64,000 nt of DNA. Source: Ciona intestinalis. Taxonomy: Eukaryota; Chordata; Ascidiacea; Phlebobranchia; Cionidae. The translations under genes and the position numbers were made by a program. A model generated the notes under the pieces. That model ran no database searches. It worked only from the letters and a program-made list of their open reading frames with translations, and was not told the DNA's origin. The stretch spans positions 67,001 through 131,000 of the forward strand of contig NC_020173.2 in NCBI RefSeq assembly GCF_000224145.3, written 5' to 3'. Shown here piece after piece: positions 1 through 12,300 of the stretch (position 1 is its first letter; every line of letters starts with the position of its first letter).

Positions 1-224
1 ATCGTTAGTTTATAAAAATGAACAATTTAAACTGGTCAATTAAAAACAGATAACAACAGTAATAAAGTCTAGAAGGATAATCGTGTATTATTCTCACGAC
101 GGCCAGTTCTGACACTTTTTATCATGGATAGGTGTCTTCATACCATAAGCTATTAGTCTAGTAACTTCCAGTCAAGAAAATAGTGCTCTAACCATTCTAC
201 TACACCAGTGTCCACTTAACATAC

Positions 225-335
225 CTGCTGACTGGGTTGTTACTGGTATTGTAGTTGTTGGCTGTGGCAAAGTTGCTGCTTGTGTTGACACTTGTAGGTT
301 GGTGGATGCTTGAATTGACACTTGTGGTGGAGGAA
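225..335 (-). CDS. Pro/Thr-rich exon at the left edge
   Basis: A 111-base phase 1-1 exon encoding PPPQVSIQASTNLQVSTQAA and LPQPTTTIPVTTQSA. GTATGT donor, so the gene continues to the left of the window. Confidence 0.75.
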
Positions 336-3300
336 CTAAAACAATATTTTATTGAAATAAACCTCATATATCTCTTAATAAAACTTATACACAACATGCT
401 TATTTAAAATTATATAGAAGGTAAAAATAAATCTTGCGAAATTTACCATAAACTCGTAAAGTGGAAAGATTGAAGAAGTCCAGGGATGAATTCGCCACCA
501 GATTTTCATAGAGAATATTGTAGAGAATTTCAGGTGAAGATTGTTGATTAGGAGACATGTTAAGTTTAAATTGAATTGTTTTTTTTATATTTCTTCTATC
601 CCAAGTTCCATCTAAATTACAAAAAATCTTTTTTGTTGTTGTTAATAATAGTGGTCACTTATTTATTCACAATTTAAATCTATTGGAGCTATTGTTGCAA
701 AGAATCTTGCACAAAGACAAACATGCTCTAACATGAAACTTTTTCTATTTTAGTAATGGTGAGGCATTTTGTCACAATATAACACAACCATCCGTTACCC
801 CCTTCACTTGAATTTGGTTTCAAAAAATGTTGATTTAGTTGATTAATTTCCGTGTTCCAATATTTTATATTAGGTTGTTCCCCGATTGGGAAAGAGGAAG
901 CAACAGCTGTGTTCTCCAAAGCTGAGTTAATCTAAAAAAATCAATTATGAATTGTTTTTGCAAAAACTATTAAATATAAACACATACATCCTGTATTGTT
1001 TCTGGTGAAGTATTATTAGTTGTGGCTTCTATATGAGCAGCAAAAGATCTTGTGACATGCAATTTTAAATTGTCCATACTTGTGTTTGTTGAACTGCTTG
1101 CATTGTTGAACATGGAGTATGCAGCTTCAACTGATGTTTTCCACGGCACTTTAAAACATAAAGTTGATGAGTATAAAACATCTCCGATGAATAAAAAAAA
1201 AAATATATATATACTGTATATAAAATCAAATTTGATATATTGTGCAAAATATAAATATAATTGAATGAATGTAACTTAATTTATCCTCGTGTGGCCGGAA
1301 AATGACAGTTGTTATCACACGGGTTTAACACCTCGTGTCAGCTTACGAGTTACCATGTATGTCACTTAGTGGATAATTGTCTTTTGGGAGGAATTTTTTA
1401 TTTTTTTTTATGGCTGATAATTTGGACAACCCATTAGTGACCACTGGGTTGGAGCAATTGCAGTTAAGTGTCTTGCCCAAGGACACATACGCCCATAATG
1501 GTAGCAGCGTCAAGCCTTAAACACATTACCTCTGGGTTGAAGGCAGGCGCGCTAACCACTATGCCACGGCGCCGGACAGAACTAATAAGATGAAGGCAAG
1601 GCCAGAGATAGAATAATACTGTTTAAATAAGTAAAACAATTTTTTTAAATAATAAATCTATGCATGCTTTGATTACAATAACAAAGATAAAACAACAACA
1701 ACACAACAACTCATCATAGTTAAGAAACATAAATTAACAAGAAAACAACAGTCCCTATTCTTGAATAAACATGAAGGAAGGAGTTTTGGGTAAAAATACG
1801 GCTGGTAAAGTCAACAGTTGACTGACAGTATGTTGCAACTTATGAATTATTTAAATCAGATTACCAGATAATTGGGAAGAAAAGCTTACATAAAAGCTCT
1901 TTAAACCTTAAATGTATTCTGTTGGTGGTTAAAATAGTTCATTACCTGTTATTGAGAATTGAACTTTAAGAGATGAGCTGTTTGTTGGTTCAAAATAATC
2001 CACAGAAAGAGGAAAACTAAGTTGGAAAAACTAAAAAAAAAACATTAATAAATATCACCTAGAAAATATATCAGCAAATATACCATTGGTAGGTAAATGG
2101 ACAGGTGTTGGTTTGCAGTTTGCGAGCTTTTGTTCATCCACATATCAATAACTTCAGATAACGTAAGATTACTGATAACAAATGAACCAATCATTGTCTC
2201 TGTAAATCAATAAACAACATTATTTTGCAAATAAATCATGTTAATTGAAAGCCACACATTCAAGCACAAGAATTCTTAAACCGTTACCCATACCACTATA
2301 TTCTAACATCCATAGTTTCTAAGTCAATACCACCAACCCCCAATCCACAATGTTGTAGCTTATACTATACTTCTACACAGAAAATAATAAATTTTTAAAA
2401 CATTACATTTCAAGAAAACATTGAAGTACTTATATACAACATTAGAACTTACTCGCTGTATTTGAACTAATAAATGGTCCGGGCACTGCAAAAAATTGAA
2501 TGAGATTATTAAACAATTCAATTTTCCACAATCAACTCAACACATTGATACTTTACCTCTTACTATTAATGAATCTGGTAATATTTTTAATTCTTTTTTT
2601 ATGTTTGAAGTTATTTTTTTTAATTCTTTTCTTCCATCTCTTTGTAAGTTGTGAGCAAGACTTGGTACATTGGGATTGGAAGTCAATGTAAAGTTAATTC
2701 GCATTGAGTTGTTGATAGTTCTTTCCATTTTCACAAAATGCAAGGTACCAGGCAGAATGCTATCAAGCTAAAACAAACACATATTTAGCTGAAAAATTCG
2801 TAACAACATTGTTGGTAATATGCATTTTTAAAAAATTCGATGTAATTGTAACATAGCAGTTTTTATGGCTAAAGGATAAAAGAGTTTGTAAAAATATTAA
2901 AAATTTATACAAACCAAATCCACTAAATCGTTCTGTGTTTTATTTGTTGTAACAGAAGTGTTCATAAAAAAATCCAATGATCCAACAAATGTACGAGGTT
3001 CTATAAAACAAGCATTTAAATCAAATGTAACTTAAAGTATAAAATAAAAAAAATGTATTACCTCCAAGCTTAAAACTTTCTATATTATTCGTTGTATTTA
3101 GATTCAACATTTTCTCTATCTGTGCAGCAGTTGTATTATCATCATGTGGTTGTGTAAGTTTTACATGAGCAAGTAATGACTGGTTAGGTAAATGTTGGAA
3201 GTATTCAACCACATGTTGATATGTCTTATTTTCCAATGATGTTGCAATCCAATTCATAACCTGATAAACATAACATGATCTCCTCAAACACTAAGATTCT

Positions 3301-6300
3301 GTTGATAAAAACTAACAGCAAAGCAACAGTCATTAAAACACACTGTACATATGTAGCTTCATTTAACATCAGCTATGGAAGGTAAGTTTTACCTTTTGGC
3401 TGTATGTATTGAAAACTAATTCATCAATGGTTGGGTAAAGATCGATGACATCAGAAATTACTGCTTCTTTTAAAACCACGTAACCAACCAGGATTTTATC
3501 TTGGGGTGGAGTCATCACTTCTGGAGGGGGGCGTGCTGGAATATTGTAAACTTATTTACTCTTTATTCACAAAAATCATTTTAAATAAAAAGAAGATGGA
3601 CAGCAAGGCAACAGTTGTTACAACACTCTTACATTTAAAATAAACATGGGAATAATTATCAACCTCATAAATTCAGTATATCAGTTAACTTTTTTAAATT
3701 GAAAAATTTTACTTACGTTTCACTATCAGAGAAGTTTTATTTAATAAATATCTTGGATGTGTTTCTCTAAAGATTCTCACATCATTAGTTAGACTTCTTG
3801 GTGTGAGATCAAACCCAGGAAGACTTGAAATCCACACCTAGATAATAAGGGAAGAATAAACATTTATCAATACACATTTATTTCCATGTTGAAAAAAATG
3901 CTTTGTATTGTACATCCTTTCATTGTCCAGAATTTAAGTTTTATGCTAATTAGAATAGCCCAGATTAACTGTAACATCTTTAGTAAACAAGATGTTTCAA
4001 TTGCAACTTAAATATAAATGAAAGAATGTAACTTACATATTCTCACGTGGTGGGGCTATGACAGTTATTTTAAAAGGAGTGTTATGTTTTATACATCTTA
4101 TACCTACTTACAAGTTACCACAAATGTATCTTGTTGGGTTTTTATTTCTGGAGATTTTTATCATTTTGTAATTTATACATGACAGTTTAAATTTATATCA
4201 TAAGAAACTCCTGGGTTGGAGCAATTGCCGTGTGTCTTGCCCAACGACACACATGACAACTATGGTAGCAGTATGAGCCTTAAACCTGTAAATTGCGAGT
4301 TAGAGGCAGATGCGCTAACAAATCTGCCATAGGTGCCCAATGACTGATGTTGATCAACTCTAACACAATTCATTAACCTACCTTTGCACGAACAGTGCTG
4401 TTGTAAAGTGTTTCAAATTTGGAAAATGATGCAGTAACTTTTGTTTCATTCACATTAATGGCGCTTGTAAACTGATATGTAAAATGTGGTTTTAAAATGT
4501 TATCTACTTCTAAAATAATAAGGTACTAAATATATACGTTTTAATACTTCCCACATATTAATCAGTACTCACAACCATCAATATATTTACTTATGTTATG
4601 AAATATTCCATCAGTTAAAACAGGTATTGAATTGGGCATAGTCAGCCTTAAATTGAAGTTCAATCCTAAAAATTTAGAATAATTCTCACCAAATCAACAA
4701 AGTATTCACTATCTTGGGCAGTTGTGAGGGAATTATCTGCTGGATTAATCACATCAACTTCGCCAATGAAATCTCGTGTAAGATGCGGGCCAAGGTCGAT
4801 CAAAGATTTGTTGACAATGCTGACTGTGGTTGGTTGCCATGACAGCAAAGGCCATTTTCTCAATTTAATGAGAATTGGTTCAATGTCTTGATCAACTGGG
4901 TAGGTGAGCTAGTAATGTATAAAAATGGTTTATTAATAGTTTTTATACCAGTGGTAGAACAATGGCTGACTTTATAACACATGTATTTTGTTTCATATAA
5001 CTAATGCCCACTTACAAGTTTCGGCCTATTTAACTTTAACTTTGTAACATAAATACTTTAAGGATTTTTCTCTGTTTGGCTGACAACTTAATATCCAGAA
5101 AGAAGTATTGAGTTGAAGAAAGTGCAGTTAAGTGCCTTGTTATAACACTCATACATCCAAAAATGGCGGCAGTGCCAAGCCTTATAAAATAAGTACTACT
5201 AGTTAGACACAACTTAATTTCTCAAACATGAATACCCTAAAATGCAGAATGACTTTTGGAGAGACACCAAGTTGAAAATATTGAGCTTCTGCCTTTGTTG
5301 GTGGGACTGATACCAATTGTTCAGGAATTGCTAGATTGAAAAACTCGCTAAGCTGTGTTTTAATATTACTGTCGCTCAGTTTTGGCAAGTTGTTCCTTTC
5401 TGCTGTGGTTGGTCCATTAAAAGGTAAACGTCCAATAAACACGGTGTATTCTGGTATGATGAACAAGGTGTTAAAAAGTTAATTCTATAGATATAATAGT
5501 CCATACCTGGAGGAATTATTGGAAACACATAAGTTGTGATGTTTAAATCTGTACTGTTTAGGCTGATTATAAAGGATGCCATATCCCCAGTTTCAATCTG
5601 TCTACGTCGAACAACATGTGATGTATTCGACTCCAAAGATTGTTCTTCATTTTCACTTAAGTCAACTGAGATATATTAAGTATTAGTATATATAGGAATG
5701 TCGCTTATTTTTTCCCACAAGGTGGAGAACTTTGTGAACCAGTTCATACCCATATCAAAAAGTGTTCTTTAGTGCACCATGTGTGATGGACTAATACTGC
5801 TTATTATCTTTTAAAATTTATCGATTTATAACTGAAAATTTAAAAAACTCCTTGGTAACCGTTGTGTTGAACCAATTTCTACTAAGCATTAAGAATACAG
5901 ACACCAAAAAAATAAATAAAATAAGAGCAATGTTACAAAAATTAGGCTGAACAACCTGATATTGGGTACAGATTGTTCATCATGTTTCGAACAAACTGTG
6001 TCAATTGAAATGGATCATAATGAAGATTTGAGTTCATTGTTACATTTGCAACCATCCTTAAAATGCCACCATTACTGATCTCAAATCTAAACAAGAAAAA
6101 TATATTGTTACTTGAACACAAAGTGAATGTCACTCACCAATACCTGTCTATCACCAATGAGCTGAGGAACTGGAGTTCAAACAAAAGTTTTTCACTAACT
6201 GCTCTTCCTACTTTGTCATAAAACCTACTACCATTGTCTAATAACTGCCCAGTTTCCGTTTCATTCAATCCTTCAATATTTGATTCGAAGTAAAAATTTC

Positions 6301-9300
6301 TTTCAGATGGAACAATCACAGAATTTGGCAGATACCTGTCATGTATGTACGTTAAAACAACATAAAGTATTTTCTCTATATTGAAACTGCATATACTAAT
6401 AACAGGTAAGCTTGATGCATGAATTAAAAAAAAACATGCAACCTTATTATGTTTTTAGAACATCAATAAAATATAAAAAACAATTTTTTTTCTTTGATAA
6501 AAAATTAAATAGCATTCACCAACTAAGGTACCGCTGACCCATTTTGGCATACATGTTTGTTTACCTGAGAAAAAAACTACATGATGATTCATGCAACAAC
6601 TACTCACCCATTTCCTACTGCAGAATCAACTAATATTTGTTTTAAGAATTCAGTGTCATTGTTTGTTGTTTCTATTTTAAAGTGAGCAGTAAGTCCTTGC
6701 AAACCATATGGTGCAAAATATTGAGTTTCCACTTGTATTTTATAAATACTTTCAAATGCACTTAATGATCTTGTTAGCTGTTATATTAAAATATGACGTT
6801 ACTATTGTAAAACAAAGAGCATGAGCCAAACTCGGGCAATGTAGAGAACCAGTTTTGAAATATATTTCTTACCATAGTTGTGCAACTATTAACTTGTTCC
6901 AGAAAACTTGAGCTTGAGTTGTCAATTGAAGCAGATATGACATGGGTTGTTGGTGGAACGAGTGGGAATGTGATGGAACCCGTAAATGTGACTGGTGTAC
7001 AAAGTTATATATTAATTGTTTACAAAATCATTTTTTAAAACAAGTAAACTTACCAACAGGTTTGGGAGGTGGGGCAAGATATACAGTTATGTTTGCATTT
7101 GTTGGATCAACTATAATTGGACCTGGTGATAATACAATATTTTTTATTGTTTTTTAGATAAACTACATACAACAAAGATTTTATTTCACTATAAATGATA
7201 ACGATCGGTTAAAGTTTTTAATGAAGTGGAGCAACCCAAAGGTATAGCATGAATTTTCTAATGTGCACCAGTGGCTTCATACACTTGTTGTTCCGCTATA
7301 TATGCTAGCAAGTTGCAACTTAGTGGGTAACCTATATTATGTGTTACTGGCAATTTGGCTAACGACGTAGACGTAGTTAGGGTAATTATCAAGTGTGCAA
7401 GGTCACAAAAGTTAACAATGATAACAGTGCCAAGCTTCAAGTTTAATACCACATGTTGGTAGTAACCTGTTAAATTTGGATGAGCTTGAAGAACTCTTCT
7501 GAAGTCATTTGTCATGTTGATCGGATCATTTTTATCATTTACACCAAGCGTCAAATGAATGTAAACTTTAACTTTTTCATTTAATGTTTGAAATGCACTG
7601 AAACAAAAGTTGATGTGAAAAAAAAACATAACAAAAAATCCTTAAATATAAATAAAACATACTTTGTCACATTTAGTGAAACAATTCGACTTTGATTTTT
7701 AAAATTTTCATTAAACAAATGTAGCAATGAAGAAGCAAATCGTGTAAATGTAGTGTTGTTCATCGGAAGCTTCACCAGCTCTTGTCCTTGTACTTCAGAA
7801 ATGTTTTTGACGAAAAATTCCCCAAGAAGTTGACGAGAGGTTGGGATGTAAACGCTCTCAGGGATAATTCTGTAATATTAATAACAAATTGATAATAACT
7901 AGAGTGTAATAAAATATATCATTTACTCAGATAAGCAGATTAAGACAGACCACAAAAAGTAAATGGCAGTGACAGTGAGGATAAAAAAGATAATGTGTGA
8001 AAAGATGATTATACACAACAGACTTAAAATCCTAGATGTTTTACATTTAATATTATTACAATTTCTGCTGTTACTTACTGTTTAGAATTTAACTGCCAGT
8101 TATTAAATTGCTGAAGAACACTTCGTACAGATTCACCATATTGAAGTTGAGTTGAAATAATAAAGTGTGCAGTTAATCCATTAGACAGATATGGTGCAAA
8201 ATATTGAACATTAACTAGTGCAGGCACATTGGAATCTCTAAACACTGTGTTAAGCTGAAATAAAGAGCAGATTACAGTTTTGCAGTTACAAAAAATGGGA
8301 AGTTTGAAATGGTACCTGCGTTTGAATTTGGTCTTTTTCTCTAATGAAATATGTTTGATTGTTATCCTTTATAATGAAGTCAAGAAATATATTTGAAACA
8401 CCAGTGTAAGAGATTTCACCGTTCAATTCAATAAATATTGGAAGTGGTGGAAGATCAACTGAAAATTTAGTTTTATTTGGTTAGAATTTAAATTTTATAA
8501 TTAAAAGAAAGTACAAATTCTAATACTTTTTATACTTACAGTAAATATTAACTGTGTTATTACCAATAACACTATCTGCTAATGCAGCATTAATTGCATT
8601 TAATTGATTTTGCAGGTCTTTAGGAAATATAACATCATAATTTGACATGATAACTTCAAACGTAACTGGTCTTGATCCATTTTGAAGTGCGGGCTGAATT
8701 TTTAAGTTGACCACGGAAGTTTGGTATAATTTGTTGTAGATTTGCAAAATCTTTGTCATCTGAAATAGGAATATGTAAACTTTGACCTGCCGCATAATAC
8801 ATCTGCAATGTACAGGAAGCCTGCCCTGATGAAGATGACTGGAATCTAACTTTTAATCAATAATAAAAGAAAAAGTTAAGAAAACACATTTTAAAATAAG
8901 AATATTGTATTTTCAAATGAATTAAATTGTACTTACATCAAATAAAACGGAAAATTCAGAAATAACAGCATCAGCACTAGCAGCCAGCAAAGCTGATCCA
9001 TAAAATCTTCTCACTTCTCCCACACGGAAAGTAGTCGTGGAATATGGTCCTTGATCACATACTTAATTAACTCATTGAACAACATTTTAACTTTTTCATA
9101 CCTTTGTATTTATATTTATTTTCTAAAAAATCTACATTATAATGTTTTTTTTATGTACTGACTTTGATTTCTTATTTAAATGCTTAGTTACCATTATAGA
9201 TTGGGTAGTTCCTTAATTTAAAGCTTTTCTAGTACTTAACCCCTATCTTCATCCCTAACCGCATGTACTACTAGTCTTAAACTAATTTCTTATATTAACA

Positions 9301-12300
9301 TTTAAATTGTCTGAATACCAAATATAGATATGAAAAAAATCATAAAATAAAAAATCACAGCACTAAACTGTTACATCAGGTCAGGAATAAGTTTACAAAT
9401 TTACAAAAAAAATGTTTTAACATTTTTCTAATAAGAACTTACTTATATCTTGTTGAGCCAAGTAAATATTTAAGTTAACCAAATTTAGATCATCAGGAGA
9501 AGTATCATTCTTAAGTTGAATCACAAAATGAGCAGTAATAGTGTCTGATACATCAGCATATGATTCAAAATATTGAATCTGTGACATTTCTGAAATGGGA
9601 AAAAGCATCTTTAGTGTGTTCGGGTATTAGGTTTATTTAAAAACTAACAGTTTATAATAACTGTCTTCGGTAATTTATGAGGCCCGAGATTCTAGAACAT
9701 CTTTGGCATAAGTGTGTTATTAATATTTCGCCCATTCTTTTAGCATTATTATCAACAAATATTATTTTAGTTGTTAAATAGACCAGATAAGCCATAAATC
9801 ACCAACCTATGTTGATCAGGTGAGCATACTGTGATCTTCGTAAAACACTTTGGAACCTCCTGGTTTGGTTTCTTAAATAATCCTCTTTGTTTAAATTTAA
9901 ATTTAAAATAATATTATGTATTGCTTGAGCATGTAATCCAGTCCAATTGACTTTTCCTGAAAACAAAATGAAAAAATGTTAATGGGGTGGGCATTTAGAT
10001 CCTTTGTTGGCAAACAGTTGTTCTTATTGTTATTATTTGGAAGACTTTTTCCGCACGTCTGAATTTTCATCATCTTTTAACTAAAATCCAATTGTTTAAC
10101 ATATACCTAATTTATGATGCAAATGACCACATTTTAAAGCTTGTATAATCAAACATTAGTACACTACCTCATCACATTGAACCAATATATTTAGGACAGC
10201 ACCAAAGTTTTTTAAATTTTGTTTACAAGACAAAGCCATATTTCAAACAATGGTTCTGTACTCATTACAGTGTTTGGTGCTTATCAGACTTACCCCCAAT
10301 ATATAATGTGGCACTCATTTATTAAAAAGCGAAAACAACTAATTACATCAGTTATATTTAATGTGACAGATGCGCTTGCTTTTCGGCAATGAGTAGTTTA
10401 ATGTCTAGTACAATTGGCACAATTTTTTTCTGTCCTAATAACGGATATGGATTTCGATTGGTAGCCTGTTTACCCTCTAAATACGAGTTACCCCAGTTTA
10501 AGAAAGGCTAGTTTACAGTATCTAATATACTAACACATGTTGTTCTTGATTGCCATCACAAGTAGAAAACAGAAATGACATTGTTAGTAGCTTTTGTTTG
10601 TCATTTGTAAAAAGGGATGTATCAACTTAAATTGTGATAGTTATAGTACCTCCCCAGTCATTATAGCTGNNNNNNNNNNNNNNNNNNNNNNNNNNNNNNN
10701 NNNNNNNNNNNNNNNNNNNNNNNNNNNNNNNNNNNNNNNNNNNNNNNNNNNNNNNNNNNNNNNNNNNNNNNNNNNNNNNNNNNNNNNNNNNNNNNNNNNN
10801 NNNNNNNNNNNNNNNNNNNNNNNNNNNNNNNNNNNNNNNNNNNNNNNNNNNNNNNNNNNNNNNNNNNNNNNNNNNNNNNNNNNNNNNNNNNNNNNNNNNN
10901 NNNNNNNNNNNNNNNNNNNNNNNNNNNNNNNNNNNNNNNNNNNNNNNNNNNNNNNNNNNNNNNNNNNNNNNNNNNNNNNNNNNNNNNNNNNNNNNNNNNN
11001 NNNNNNNNNNNNNNNNNNNNNNNNNNNNNNNNNNNNNNNNNNNNNNNNNNNNNNNNNNNNNNNNNNNNNNNNNNNNNNNNNNNNNNNNNNNNNNNNNNNN
11101 NNNNNNNNNNNNNNNNNNNNNNNNNNNNNNNNNNNNNNNNNNNNNNNNNNNNNNNNNNNNNNNNNNNNNGAAGAATCTGCAAGAGTGACATTTGTTTGAA
11201 ATACAGTACTAACCCGATCATATGCTTTATTTGTAAAAATACATTTTTTTGAAGTTTTTTTTATTTTTTTTTTTGTAAAAATACTTTACATATGTATTTT
11301 GCATATTACAACAGTTCAAATAACATACATATGGTTGTTGAACTTGAGTGAAATTGGACTTCAGTTGGTTTAAATAAAACAAGGATGCTTGAACAAGTAG
11401 ATTTACTGCTTGTGCATTGCCATTTATGACTCCAAATTGAAGTGAAGCATTCACATTTTCCAATGTCATTGTACCAACCATCGTGCGATTAGCTGAACAC
11501 AAGGATTTAGTTGAAATATGACAAGAACACTTTTTATATTTTAAACACGATGTCCGTTATTGAGATACCAAGTTCGCAATTTTGAGAATGATTATTTTTA
11601 AGGGTATGATTGTTATTTTAGATTACCGATTAGTAACCACTGCATTGGAGAATAATTAAATATCTGTTCTTAAAGCAATAATCTTTAAGATATTTTTTAC
11701 CTGGAAACACTAATGAACCATTTTCAACTTTTTTAGCTATTGAACTTGCATTGATCAGTTGATTAATAAGCTCAGTCATTAAAGTTGTGTCGTTTGAGAT
11801 TGGAGTTACTGCGGTGTGGACTCTAACTCTGTTCAAACAAGTTTGATAATAAGGGACTAAAGTTATAAGCCATTAGTTGTGTATGTAGTATAAAATTAAT
11901 TTTACAACAGCGAAAATATTGTAATGCTTAACAATTAAATTTAAGCTTTAAACCGATTTTTTTTTCAAAAACTAATGACAACTTACCTTGAGTTAGGTGG
12001 AGATGATGGTTGATAATATTGAACAGTGATGTCGCTCACTAGTTCACGGAGTGATGGATTATTCAACATGGAATACAAAAGTTGATCAACCTGACTATCT
12101 GCTGTAATTCGATCGCTTGATTGAGCTCGATAAACTAAGTTAAAAACATTATGAGGAAGAACAGTCATTTCAAATGAAAGTGGAATGCTCTTTGACACTT
12201 CAGGCTTCTTTGTTGGAAGGAGTGAGCAATATCTTTGACTCTCTGGCCGAGACGATTCAAACCCTGATGCTGTAATTTAAGCAGACATTATAACAATTTT

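Noticed and set aside
1530..1573. tRNA-like sequence with A and B box
   Set aside because: No complete cloverleaf and continuous with a repeated body found at other sites, so it is a SINE head and not a tRNA gene.
5507..5665. Furin site (VVRRRQ) as evidence for processing
   Set aside because: The basic patch exists, but a cleavage role cannot be supported without more than one short motif.
10594..11221. ORFs of 201 and 186 residues across the 500-N gap
   Set aside because: Mostly unknown bases; no evidence for coding at either end.
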